Assembly (NCBI GenBank): GCA_948474755.1
Contig: CAOLHI010002125.1
Location: 186,001 to 250,000, forward strand
Origin: Ctenosaura bakeri
Taxonomy: Eukaryota > Chordata > Lepidosauria > Squamata > Iguanidae
DNA length: 64,000 bases
Direction: 5' to 3'
Positions within the stretch are counted from its first letter, which is position 1. Every line of letters starts with the position of its first letter. The notes beneath the pieces are model-generated. The model had not been told where the DNA came from. It did no database searches and saw only the letters and a program-made list of their open reading frames with translations. Shown here piece by piece: positions 46,481 to 57,557 of this stretch. A program made the translations under genes and the position numbers.

Positions 46481-47109
46481 CCACACTCTTTTGTAGTTTC
46501 TCATTCAGTAGGAAGGAGAAGCTGAGTGTAGCCAGACACACATCCTAAACTTTAAGAAAGCTGATTTCTCTAAACTTAGGGAGTTACTTGCTGAAATCCC
46601 ATAGTCAAGAATACTAAAAGAGAAAGGAGTTCATGGTAGATGGGAGTTTCTTAAAAGTGAGATACTGAAGGCACAATTGAAAACTGTACCAAAAAGCAGT
46701 TAAAATGGCAAGTCTCTAAAGAAACCAGAATGGTTGACGAAAGAACTCTCAGCTAAGCTAAGTGTTAAAAGAAACATGTATAGGAAATTGAAGAAAGGTG
46801 AAACCACCAAAATGGAATTCAAGCAAATAGCCAGGAGATGTAAGGAGAAGGTCAGAAAAGCTAAAGCGTAGAATGAATTCAGGCTTACCAGAGACATTAA
46901 AAACAATAAACAAGGGCTTTTTTAGGTATGCCTGAAGTAAAAGGAAAAACAAGGAAAAGATAGGGTCACTGTATGGAGAAGATGACCAATTAATAACGGG
47001 AGGAAGTGAGAAGGCAGAACTACTCAACACCTTCTTTGCCTCAGTTTTCTCCTAGAAGGATAGAAGTACCCAACCTAGGGCGTAGTGAGCAGGTGAGGAA
47101 GCGAGGGAA
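46481..47109 (+). pseudogene. CR1 ORF2 linker region, heavily mutated
   Basis: Between the endonuclease and RT the frame changes repeatedly. Short coherent pieces remain, such as RRCKEKVRKAK and RLTRDIKNNKQG, typical of the basic linker of CR1 ORF2. No continuous reading frame. Confidence 0.75.
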
Positions 47110-48120
47110 ATGCAGCACAGAATAAGTAGAGAAATAATACAGGAATATCTGGCTAAACTAGATGAATTCAAGTCTCCAGGGCCAGATGATTTACATCCAA
47201 GGATATTAAAAGAACTGGCAGAAGTCATTTCTGAACCACTTGCAATAATCTTTCAGAACTCTTGGAGAACAGAAGAAGTCCCAGCAAACTGGAGGAGGGC
47301 AAATGTCATCCTCATCTTCAAGAAGGGATAAAAAAGAGGACCCAAATAATTATAACCCGGTCAGCCTGACATCAATACCAGGAAAGATCCTGGAGCAGAT
47401 AATTAAACAGTCAGTTTGTAATTACTTAGAAAGCAATGCCGTAATCACTAAAAGTCAACATGGATTTCTTAGAAATAAGGCATGCCAAATTAATCTTATC
47501 TTTTTTTACGATAGGGTTACAAGCTTGATAGACGAAGGGAATGCTGTAAACGTAGCACATCTTGATTTCAGTAAGGCCTTTGACAAAGTACCTCATGACA
47601 TTCTTGCAAAGAAACTTATAAAATGTTGGCTGGGCAGGGCTACTGTTAGATGGATTTGTAATTGGTTGACTGACCGAACCCAAAGGGTGCTCACCAATGG
47701 CTGCTTTTCATCCTGGACAGAAATGACTAGCAGGATGCCACAGGGTTCTGTCCTGGGCCCAGTGCTATTCAACATCTTCATCAATGACTTGGATGAAGGA
47801 GTAGAGGGCATGCTGATCAAATTTTCAGATGGCATCATATTGGGAGGGGTTGCTAATACCCCAGAGGACAGGATCAAAATTCAAAATGACCTTGATAGAT
47901 TGGAGAGCTGGGCCAAAGCTAAGAAAATGAATTTCAACAGAGAGAAGTATAAGGTCCTGCACTTAGGCAGAAAAAATGGAAGGCACAAATATAGGGTGGG
48001 GGACGAGTGGGTAGATAGCAGTACATGTGAAAGGGATCTAGGAGTCTTGGTAGATCACAAGCTGAACATGAGTCAGCAGTGTGATGTGGCAATCAAGAAA
48101 ACCAACACAATTCTTGGTTG
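47110..48120 (+). pseudogene. CR1 ORF2 reverse transcriptase, frameshifted, catalytic motif altered
   Basis: Starts EYLAKLDEFKSPGPDDLHPR, continues through VPANWRRANVILIFKKG to a stop at 47329-47331. It resumes in another register with KKEDPNNYNPVSLTSIPGKI, so a one-base indel lies near 47328. Motif A (AHLDFSKAFDKVPHD) and motif B (MPQGSVLGPVLFNIFINDLD) are intact. Motif C at 47822-47833 reads FSDG, not FADD, destroying the second catalytic aspartate. Sequence then follows the other CR1 copy (ESWAKAKKMNFNREKYKVLH) until the LTR insertion. Confidence 0.92.
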
Positions 48121-48121
48121 C

Positions 48122-48791
48122 TGTCAGCACCCTGGCACTCCAGGACTCAAGCTCTGAGTCTGAACCAGAGGACTTCAAAGCCATGGAGCCTGCTGCACCA
48201 GCAGAGCCCACCCCAGAGGCTGCCATGGAGCCTGCTGTACAGCCCACCCCAGAGGCTGCCCTGGACACAGAGCCCTTGGCCCCAGTGGCCCCAGCAATGG
48301 AGCCAGGGGCTGCCTTAGACCCACAGATTCAAGAGCAGGTGCCTACTTACCAGCAGCATTGGGAGCAAAAGAGTGCTCTCAGAAGGTCAGAGCGTTTAAA
48401 TAGGAAACTCCAAGCAATCAAGCTCCAGCTGAGGTAGCACCTGGTTGAGGGGCTGCTTAATAAAAGCACTCACTCAGCCTTGGGTCTTTGTTGGTTGACA
48501 ACTGTCCATTTTGGGTGTGCCTGCTGGGCTTCTGGGGCCCTTGCCTTGCTTCCTGGAATGCTGCCCGACCAGCTGAGGAACAAGCTCTGTGGTACGTGGA
48601 CTCTGTTTGCTGTTTTGCCTGGCTGTGCAGTAACAGCCAGGGATATCTTTGCTGCAAAAGTCTCTTTAATTTACTGCTGCCTTACCTACTTACTGCTGAA
48701 GTAAAGCCCTTTGATTTATTGCCTGTCTGCCTTATCTGTGAAAAGACCTATTAGCCAGCTCTTGGCTGCCTGCCATGCCTTGGTGCTGACA
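48122..48791 (+). mobile_element. Solo LTR inserted in CR1
   Basis: 670 bp beginning TGTCAGCACC and ending GGTGCTGACA, perfect 10-bp inverted termini with the canonical TG...CA ends. GTTGC lies on both sides (48117-48121, 48792-48796), a 5-bp target duplication. Removing the LTR plus one duplicate restores the CR1 text (TTGGTTGCATCAATAGG). Contains TTAATAAAAG at 48457, usable as TATA or polyadenylation signal. No internal region, primer-binding site or second LTR, so it is a recombined solo LTR. The 5-bp duplication fits gypsy- or retrovirus-like elements; which one cannot be decided here. Orientation follows the AATAAA signal and is tentative. Confidence 0.93.
48123..48437 (+). other. Open frame inside the LTR, Pro/Glu/Ala-rich with basic end
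   Basis: About 104 codons are open from the LTR start to TAG at 48435. The product would be acidic and repetitive (two copies of a PTPEAA-containing unit, MEPAAPAEPTPEAA and MEPAVQPTPEAA), ending in a basic RRSERLNRK segment. No initiator at the LTR edge, so it may be the 3' end of an internal gene that overlapped the LTR in the intact element. Could also be chance, since the tract is GC-rich. No family assigned. Confidence 0.4.
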
Positions 48792-48796
48792 GTTGC

Positions 48797-49300
48797 ATCA
48801 ATAGGAGTATGGTGTCTAGATCGAGGGAGGTAATGGTATCACTCTATTCTGCATTCATTAGGCCTCATTTGGAATACTGTGTCCTGTTCTGGGCACCCCA
48901 ATTCAAGAAGGATATTGATAAGCTGGAACTTGTCCAGAGGAGGGTAACCAAAATGATGAAGGGTCTGGAAGCCATGCCCTATGAAGAACGCCTTAGGGAG
49001 CTGGGTATGTTTAGTCTGCAGAAGAGAAGGTTAAGGGGGGACATGCTAGCCATGTTTAAATATTTGAAGGGATATCATGTTGAGGAAGGAGCGGGTTTGT
49101 TCTCTGCTGCTTCAGAGACTAGAACAAGGAGCAATGGATTCAAGCTGCAGGAAAGGAGATTCCACTTGAATCTCAGGATGAACTTCCTGACAGTCAGAGC
49201 TGTCCGGCAGTGGAATATACTGCCTCGGAGCGTGGTAGAGTCTTCTTCTTTGGAGGTTTTTAAGGAGAGGCTGGATGGCCATCTGTTGGGAGTTCTTTGA
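48797..49300 (+). pseudogene. CR1 ORF2 C-terminal domain, open
   Basis: Continues the CR1 frame after the LTR. It runs from the segment right after the insertion point to the natural stop at about 49300. Motifs: [60 protein letters not shown], ending HLLGVL. Here the VRAVRQ-W tryptophan is intact, unlike the minus-strand copy. The strand-opposite 160-codon frame (49075-49557) is an antisense shadow. Confidence 0.93.
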
Positions 49301-49372
49301 TGCGTGTTCCTGCATAGAAGGGGGTTGGACTGGATGGCCCCTGTGGTATCTTCCAGCTCTATGATTCTATGA

Positions 49373-51390
49373 GTTCCCTTGCAAAAGCACTTGCATACTT
49401 CCACATTTTGGTGCAATGCATAATGGTCATATTCAATTAATGATTGTAAAAGTAGAGTTACACATGTGATGCCATTAGCTGTGCATAAATGTGCACTGAT
49501 GTGCATGTTTCCCAATTGTGCCTTGCACATCAATGCACAATGTTCATTTAGCAGCATATCACAGTAATGAGGTGGTGTAGTACAATCACATGCAACTCAA
49601 TGAATATAAAGTTATGCTACATCTCTTCAGTGTGAGATCTTGGCCCATGTCTTAGGATGGATGGATAGATAGATGGGTATGTAGAAAGAATCAGTCAATA
49701 ATTGGACTTACTATATCTGCTTCTTTTCATTCCATATATTTTGTGATTCGTCAGCCATTGACCCTGCTTCCTACTGCTTTTTTGGATTGCACTGCACAGA
49801 AGTCTGTGTGGTCATAGTCTTCCAACAACTGTTCTATTTATTTTATTCAGGTCTGTTCCTTAATTATAATATAGACATACCTTAGTTATGGTAGAAAAGC
49901 CTTAAGGTTGTCAAAAGTGGTGCCCCTGCATCTCCATTATATCAGAATCTACTCGGTTAAGTGTAGAATCTCTTAATATGTGATATCTTCATATTGCACT
50001 TCCTCCATACCACTCCACATTGGTTGACTGCCACTCAGAAACTTTAGGAAATGAATGAAGAGATGGTAACATACCTCCACAAGGAATGCGATCCTACATG
50101 TTAATAAGGGAAAAAAAGAACTCAATACCAGGATGCCAAGTTATACATCATTTCCATGCCAAGCCCAAGGTGCAGTTCTTGCCTTAATCACCTGGCAAAG
50201 AAATTAAGATGCTGCATAGAAATTAGAGCTTTCCAAAAATAGATGCTTTCCTCAGTTTAGCTTGTGGAGAAGATGAGATCTTGCAAGGCCTGCTTTGATC
50301 TAGTTATTCCAGTTTTGCTAGTCTCATTTTAATTATATAGGGATCCCAAGAGCACTTGGAAGCGATTTTCATTGATGTCAGTAAGACATACTTCCAAGCA
50401 AATACTTCAGATTCAGAAATGACTAGGGGGAAAATTGCAGGAGAGGTGTAGCAGCTGTATTTGGAGATAGTGGAGTGGGGAAGGGGAACTAATAAATAAT
50501 TGATGATGAATAATTTCAGGACTGTTCCAGCTATCAGGTTTACCCCAGCTACAAGGTTGCAGTAGCATACTATCTGTTTAAGTGGTTCCGGTGCAAGTTC
50601 TATCCATTTGTTAATCAAGTACTTTTTTTAAAAAAATTAATTATTCATTGATTCAAAAGTTTGTTTTGTTTTTGTTTGTTTGTTGTTTTGTTTTTGCAGG
50701 AGGGTTATAATGTTCCCAGCAATGGGGAAGGGCTACTTACAAATGAAAATGGGGGAAAAAATAATTTCAATTCATTCTTATAAGAATATATCCCCTCCCC
50801 AAATCACAAATTTATTCATATTTGGGATGGAAAGTATTTAGGGTCCTTAAAAGAAAAGAAAAAACTAAGGGAAAAAATAAAATTAATGGATTTACCTTTT
50901 CAAATCCTGGGTTCAAATGCTTAACTTTGAAAAGTCTGGATCTGAAACCCTCTGAAGTCAAACCAATTAACTGTGAAGTAAACTGACCATCTCTTTTAAC
51001 TTATCAGAAAGACTGCCTCCCCCCTTACGAGCCTGGGAAAAAATTGAGATTTTCAGAGCAGGCTCTGTCCCAACACCTTGTGAAATTAGGTTGGTAGGTA
51101 CACATAGCAGAGTTTTCTCTGTATCAGCATCTTGATTGTGGAATTCCATTCCCAAGGAAGTTTGGCCTGCCAGTGGGCAGCCAAACTTGTTCCATATGCC
51201 ATTCAGGTTTGAAATTGCTTATTTAACTGTTTTGCAACTGGATTCTAGGACTGCGGGGGGGGGGGGTAGACTGTTTTTAGGAGTTTTTATTTCAATTTTT
51301 TAACATCTTTGTATTGTTTTAATTGGTTTTTATTTGTTCATCACCTCATCATCCTTGTGGGCTGGGAGGTGATACAAAATACTTTAAAGA
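49373..51390. other. Unassigned non-coding sequence
   Basis: A GGATGGATAGATAGATG run at 49657 and a poly(G) run of about 11 at 51255-51266 are the only simple features. No gene seen. Confidence 0.4.
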
Positions 51391-51391
51391 T

Positions 51392-51434
<43 letters not shown>

Positions 51435-51455
51435 AAACAGACAGACAGATAGACA
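51391..51455. repeat. (GATA)n / (GACA)n microsatellite
   Basis: About ten GATA units then GACA/GATA mixed units. Confidence 0.95.
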
Positions 51456-51668
51456 GCCACTCATCCTTAACACCTGTACAACAGGGAAGTACAATGGGGT
51501 CTCCATGGTGGGAATTACAATACCTGTTGAATTTTACCAATGCAAATGTTTGTTTTTCAAGCATGCACAAAAACATTCATTTGTGGGTTCAAAAGAATAT
51601 GATATTCTTAAGCATGGAAGTAACAAATTACAATGCATGTACGGAATAATTTGTTTGTTGTGAGGTAG

Positions 51669-51702
51669 TATCTATCTAGCTATCCATCTATCTATCTATC
51701 TA
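51669..51702. repeat. (ATCT)n microsatellite, inverted relative to the GATA tract
   Basis: ATCT/CTAT units, the complement of GATA, lying about 240 bp downstream of the GATA tract. Confidence 0.9.
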
Positions 51703-52420
51703 GTTGGTATTAAGGGTATCTTTATTGGATGCAAGCCATCTTGGTTCATGAACAAGGAGACAAGTCAGATAGTAAGTAAATGCATACGATGTAACCAAGT
51801 TACAGATCAAAAGTAATGCAACAATTGGACAATGCCCCTTACTGTGCAGCAGGTAATATTTTCTACTTTCCAAGTTAATTTTTATTTTTAGGCATTTTTA
51901 ATAGAATTTTTAAAAAAATTATGCTATTTTTTATTGTCAGATTTTAAGTGCACTGTGTACCAAGTCAGAGAAAAGCAAAGGATTAAGCAGTGAGTAAGGT
52001 GTTTACATTACAATGGTAGACATAACAAATTTGTCTGGGAGTAGTCATGAACTGCACGGCAAAAGAGAACTTTCCAAGTTCCTGGTTTTCCCATTCCTAT
52101 ATACAAATGTGAAGTTTCTATATTTTTCTTGCTTTTCGTCAGATTTGTTCGGTGTTAAGATTAGCTTATTGGATTTATGCTTCCCTCTTTCTTCTGGGAG
52201 TTTAGAGGCACTTATATACAGTTTTTGTTCCCGGCAAATCTCTCTAGTCCAGCCACAATACAAGGTCAGACTTGATTAGGGGATTACTAATTGCTACATC
52301 CCTTCTGAAAAATAATCCAGATGAGCAGTATAATAAGCAGGGAGAGAATACTGATAAGTCATTACAAAGTTCTGTCAAATCTTGAACTGATCCAGTTCAG
52401 TCATTCCTGGTATTATTCTG
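51703..52420. other. Unassigned non-coding sequence
   Basis: Nothing recognised. Confidence 0.4.
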
Positions 52421-52622
52421 GGCCATTTTCACGTTATACTGTTATAGTGCTATTATTCCACTTTCAACATCCTGTGGAATCCTGGGATTTGCAGTTCAGG
52501 GAGGGGCCTTGAGAATTCTCAGCCAGAGAGCTCTTGGGTCTCAGTAAACTGCAATCCCCAGAATTCCACAGGGTATTGAAAGTGGAATAGCAGCACTATA
52601 ACAGTGTAGCGCAGAAATGGCC
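52421..52622. mobile_element. MITE family A, copy 6 (full length, TSD CTG)
   Basis: 202 bp from GGCCATTTTCACG to GCGCAGAAATGGCC, with CTG on both sides (52418-52420, 52623-52625). Both arms are complete: TTCAACATCCTGTGGAATCC and its partner GGAATTC..., around the CAGCCAGAGAGCTC centre. Confidence 0.93.
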
Positions 52623-53760
52623 CTGGTTTAGCTTCCGTATGTTGCTTGTTGTACTACTACAAGAAGACAGCAGATGGCAGCATTTCAAAGCATCTTGGGA
52701 TTTCCTGTCTAAACAACAGCAGTGATCAAGCACAAAGTAAGCCTTTTATGAGCTGCTGAGACTGTTTCAGCTGGCAAGGGCTCTGTTCACTTATCCAAAG
52801 TTGTTTTGCACTTTCATGTTTCTTCTGTCAAAGGAGGTGGCACCACCTATCTGAAGGCCAAGCTAGATGTGATGGCATTTTGTGTGTTCAGCAGCACTTA
52901 TGCATCTGTTCAATTTGCATTTGAAATGGGGGCAGGATAAGTTCCTTTAATGACAAAAAATAAACATTGGTAAAAGAAATGTAACTCCTTTAACCCCACT
53001 GCTGCCAGTTTTGTTCTCTCAGCCTTGCTTTGAGATGAGAAGCAAGCCAGCTTGCCTGGGAAGAGCACCTTAAACAAAGAAGTATAGGGAAATATGGCAG
53101 TGGAGAAGAAAGACTTCCGTCCCTCACCTGGGTGTCTTTAAAATGCGGGTATGTGTATTTTAGACCAGATGGATCAGAAGAGTGACACGGAACCTGATGG
53201 TCTGCCCTTGTTCTGATATTTGTTATAGTTGACCTATCATGGCTGCCCATGGTATCGTTTTAATTGTTTTGTGCCATCAATCTGCATGACCCTCTATAGC
53301 AATGCTACTCAAAATGGTACCAGTACCTGAGCCTTTGGATGCTGATCCCTGGCAAGTTTCCAGGAAGTAGAAAAGAATGGTAACCAATGGACACAAATAT
53401 GTTACCAGTCCTTGGCAAACTGGATTAAGAAAAGAAAAAAAAAATCTTCTCCCCAAACCTGAGATGTCCTGCTTCAAAGTATGCAAGAAGACAGGTTCCT
53501 CTCCTTAGAAGTTTATGATATAAAATAGTAAAAAACTCAACATGTGGGAAATAACAAGGAAAAGGGAGAGAAAAAGAGGCAGAAAGAGTATGTAGCAGAG
53601 TGAATTTTATGAACTGAAGCTGAATTACAGGCTTACGTTACAGTAAGGCAAGGGACTGGGGATTGTGTCAAGGACCTCTCAGAAAGCACAAGTTATAAGG
53701 AGGGATTTTCAGTAAGCATAGGGCTGTCACACAGGAAGTAGGTCCTGGAATCTCTCATAT
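52623..53760. other. Mostly unassigned sequence
   Basis: GCAATGCTACTCAAAATGGT at 53299 and GTTACCAGTCCTTGGC at 53401 resemble parts of a hAT-type repeat, not firmly bounded. No gene. Confidence 0.4.
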
Positions 53761-53892
53761 CAGTGGAGTGGTGAATTTACTCTGGGTTTTAGTCTGAACT
53801 TTAAAAGTGCTATCTAAGCTGCTAATAGGGACCTTGGACAGGTCTTTTAAAGTTCAGACTAAAACCCAGAATGGATTTCCCACCTCACTGCC
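53761..53892. mobile_element. Foldback/MITE-like inverted repeat, unnamed
   Basis: A perfect 26-bp inverted pair (CTGGGTTTTAGTCTGAACTT then TAAAAG at 53782-53807, partner at 53844-53869). The pairing extends imperfectly outward to CAGTGGAGTGG on the left and CCACCTCACTG on the right. The loop is 36 bases. Different sequence from families A-D. Probably a short non-autonomous DNA element. Confidence 0.75.
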
Positions 53893-54289
53893 ATCAGAGC
53901 CACCAGTATCCATATGATCCTGATATTCTGGCAAAAGATAGGAGAGAAAGGGAAGAATCCTTGGAAGAAACAGGAGACCTTTGAATGATGGAGGACAGTA
54001 GAGCTGGAAGAGGAAAGCTCATGAGGTCAGGGGCACATGGACTGTTAGAGAAAAGAGAGCCATGGTCCAAGATGATTTTGTGCTGCTGGTCAAACTGTTA
54101 CCACTGAGTCAAGTCTGAAGAAGAATGTCATAGCGAAAGTCAACTTTCCAGGCAGTAGATTGACCATATCGTTGATATCACTGTGTTCTGTTTCATTATT
54201 TAGTTGAAGTTCTATATGTGGGGTGGGGACATAAACAGAAACATGCAGGCAACAAACAAGCACACACTTTGATTTGTGTTGGCCTCCCC

Positions 54290-54464
54290 ACCCAGGGTTT
54301 GGCCATAGAAAGCCACTGGGTGACCTTGGGCAAGTCCCATTCTCTCATCCTCAGAGAAAGGTCAAGGCAACTCTCCCTGAAGAAATCTTACCAAAACAAC
54401 AACAACAACACTGTAACAGAGTCACCAAAAGTTGGAAGTGACTTGAAGAATAGAACAACAGCAA
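54290..54464 (+). mobile_element. Sauria-type SINE, 5'-truncated
   Basis: GCCATAGAAAGCCACTGGGT, ACCTTGGGCAAGTCCCATTC, TCATCCTCAGAGAAAGG and AGAAATCTTACCAAAACAAC form body and tail, then GAGTCACCAAAAGTTGGAAG and TGACTTGAAGAATAGAACAA form the BovB-like end. A (CAA)n run of about six units interrupts the tail. Confidence 0.8.
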
Positions 54465-57241
54465 CTCCACCTATGCAAAGCAAAAGACAGATGCAACCAC
54501 TAGGACTGGGTCCAGATTTAGGCACATGCTAATAGGCTGGCCAAAGCAAGTCTGTTGTCATCTCCTCCCTAAAATTGGTGTTCTGGCCCCAAAAGTGCTA
54601 CACAGATGTCTTAGGTTTCTTCTGAATGAGGTGTCCCATAGTGTGTGGCTCAGGCAGGGGGGATGCATTCAAGGTCAGGTGAAGCCACCTTCTGTGAGTA
54701 GAAAGCCCTTCCATCCAAAGAAGGCAGATTCTGGATCCAGTTCAACAGCCTTACTTTGTTATTACTCCCAGCTAGTTTCGGGCTAGTCTATCAATGCAAA
54801 CAATAGTGGCAAAACAAGAACATAATGCAATGCTGGAAATGCTGGACATGTATTTGGATGTCACTCCTATCCAGGGATCCACAGATGGTGTTAGAGAGCC
54901 AAACTCTTCATTTCTGTTAGGTATACTAGAACCACCACCAATGTAAGGTCCTAGTGGGGCAGAAAAGCATGAAGAAGAATGTGGAAATGCATCCAACCCC
55001 TCATAAACATGCACTAACTATCCAAATGGGTTTAAGATTAGCTTTACATGAGTTACGAGAGATGTCTCCCAAACACATTCACAAAACCACTGAGGCCAGA
55101 AAATTAAAAAGGTGCCCTTTGTCAGGTCTCTGTCCATGTCATGCCCTTGATAATTCACAATCCACAAACTCTACTCTGAGGTAGACAGTAGTGCTTATTT
55201 ATAGCAAAGCAAGCAAAACACCACATTTCTTCCAAAGTTGCTGAGACTAAAACATACATAGAGTTCACAGGTTTTATACCTACACATGTAAATTTTAGGC
55301 ATGCAAAGCCATGACTAGAGAGGACCATAAATTTGATATCAGCCAACATCTTTAGACATTTTCTAGACTTGCAGTTCTTTACCCTCCATTCATCATTGAG
55401 GCTGAAACATATTTCCTGCCATTTATCTTAGACACTACGAGTTCCCAAAATACTGTTTGGTATTTTCCTTTTTCCCTCCTCTAATCTTCTCCACCCACCT
55501 CCACTGCATACGTTGTAGCAGTGGGCAATAAAGCAATTAACCATTTGATACCTTGGAATATACAAGCAAACTTCAACTGGATACGTTGCTGCAATCAACA
55601 ATTAACACTCAATACTTTGTTGCTCTATATCTAAACTCTAGCATTGCTTCTCCACTGACTCCCATTCACTATTTCCATGCACATCCAGCAGATCCACGTA
55701 TGACAGGGGCTACACATCCTGACAGTTCATCAAAGAAGGCGATTGGGCTTCTCTGTGCCCAGTATTCTGTCATAGTATGAGAGAGAAGCAGTAAAAATTG
55801 GATTTTTTGGGAAAATCAGGGCTGGAGGCAACTTGCCTTCATTATTTGTGGCAAAGCTGTTTCTATTTACTGCAGATACCTGCAGGTATATTTTAATCTG
55901 ATTTGTTTTAGTGGTGGGAAAAAGCACCAAGTGGTAGCCCTGGAAATAAACATAAAAGCCTCCAGTGAAAGACGAACAAAGCAAAATTGACCAGAAGATA
56001 AAAACTTCCAGGAGGTACATTCTTAGCTGAGGCAGGCAACATGTATTAGCTGTCAGTCTGTTTTTCCTGACCTACACAAGGCAAAGGGAAAGAATGAGCC
56101 TCTTCTCCTGTTAATAAACATGCAAGAGTTATCTCTAATAGAAACTGATTATACAAAACAGAGTGCAAGATGTTGTCAAATCTCATACCACAATTATATT
56201 GCTTATGGCTGATATCACATTGGAAGCATATGCATGCATATTTTTGCCTACAAAAACAGTTGGCCTTTTTTTTTTTCCAGTACATATCAGCCATGTTCAG
56301 TTCAAGGTTGCAAAAGTGGAGTTACATGTGTGGCACCATTGCACATTTTGATGGAACTTAAGGCACATGGTTTATTTATTCATCGATTTAGTATTAAAAT
56401 ATTGTTATCTTGCTCTGTTATCACAAGATTTCAGGGCAGCAGACAGATAAAACGATATAACAAATTTAAACAATTCCAGGTTAAAATCAATAAACAATTT
56501 AAACAAGATAAAAACATATGCTGATAGCCTAGATTGGCTACTAAGTTATATCTGCATAGTTATCTTCTGGCCCAGCCTTCCACTCCAGGCCACCTTAAGA
56601 GGCACCCAATGTAGCTTTTACATTGGGTGAAGGAGGTCTTTTCAGCTTCTGATCAGGGTTGATGGTGATGTTTCCATCTCCTTCACACCAGTGAGTGAGG
56701 ATGTGACAAAAAGTTGCAACAGGGGCCCTGCTTTTGATTGTTGCAGCTTCACTTGCACCCCTGTCACCAGCTGAATGGACCCTCTTTCAGGTGATCCAAC
56801 TGCTGGCTCTTCAGGTGGGCTGAGGTGGCATTTATGTAGGTTTACAGTAAGACTAGGTAGTCTTACTCAGTACAGACCAGTTAAATATCCTCTCAGTACA
56901 GACCAGTTAAAGATCCACTAATAGACTGCAAATCTATAAGTGTAGTACTGAATACCAACCATATTAAAACAAGTTGAAACTGCTTAAGGGTATACATTGT
57001 GCAATACGTATTGTGTTTTGAGACCCAATGTGCATGTAGTTGCACATCATCACACTTCTGTAATGAGATAGTACAGTGCAACTGAGCCATAGCTAAGCAT
57101 AAAGTTATACCACACCTCTTCAGTGCGAGGCTTTATCTATGTAACAGGGTTTTTAATAGCATCAGTTAACTGGACCTTAACATTGCTTCTTTTCAATCTA
57201 TATATTAACCAGAGGTAATCAGCTGTTCTCACACTGAGAAC
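54465..57241. other. Mostly unassigned sequence
   Basis: A tandem duplication of CTCAGTACAGACCAGTTAAA sits at 56866 and 56892. 56383-56520 resembles minus-strand LINE 3' UTR text (TTTCAGGGCAGCAGACAGAT). No gene. Confidence 0.4.
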
Positions 57242-57498
57242 AGGAGCCCTGGTGGTGCAGTGGTTAAATGCCAGTACTGCAAGCCACAAACCACAAGATT
57301 GTGAGTTCGATCCTGCCGGGCTCCAAGGTTGACTCAGCCTTCCATCCTTTCGCAGGTCAGTAAAATGAGTACCCAGCTTGTTGGGGGCATGTATAGAAAT
57401 GTTTCGAAATACATGCTATTTGTAAGTTGTTCGCCGCCTCGATTCATATGGAGAGGCGGGATACAAACAAACAAACAAACAAACAAATAAATAAATAA
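57242..57498 (+). mobile_element. tRNA-derived SINE, second family
   Basis: The head folds like a tRNA: GGAGCCC at the 5' side pairs with GGGCTCC at 57319-57325. A-box GGTGGTGCAGTGGTTAAATG and B-box GTTCGATCC (57305-57313) are intact. The body contains TAAAATGAGTACCCAGCTTG TTGGGGG. It ends GCCGCCTCGATTCATATGG, then AGAGGCGGGATACAAA with an (AAAC)n(AAAT)n tail. It has no BovB-like end, so it differs from the Sauria type. It looks the youngest SINE here: boxes and tail are clean. Confidence 0.85.
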
Positions 57499-57531
57499 TG
57501 TGTTGGGTGGATATCTAAGGGCTGTACAGAT

Positions 57532-57557
57532 ACACACACACACACACACACACACAA
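57532..57557. repeat. (AC)n microsatellite
   Basis: About 12 AC units. Confidence 0.95.

Larger units (their letters stand above)
46046..49372 (+). mobile_element. CR1 LINE, long but broken copy, split by a solo LTR
   Basis: About 2.65 kb of CR1 sequence after removing the 670-bp LTR insertion (48122-48791). ORF2 endonuclease, reverse transcriptase and C-terminal domains can be followed in order through several frameshifts and stops. The 3' end is the CR1 tail with CCAGCTCTATGATTCTATGA. ORF1 and the first part of the endonuclease are missing, so it is 5'-truncated. Same subfamily type as the copy at 3198-4104, judging by the closely similar C-terminal protein text. Confidence 0.95.

Noticed and set aside
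49075..49557. 160-codon minus-strand ORF as a gene
   Set aside because: Antisense to the CR1 C-terminal domain and its tail; mirror frames occur over the other CR1 copy as well.
57242..57325. Functional tRNA gene
   Set aside because: Head folds partly like a tRNA, but the anticodon arm is irregular and it is fused to a SINE body and tail.
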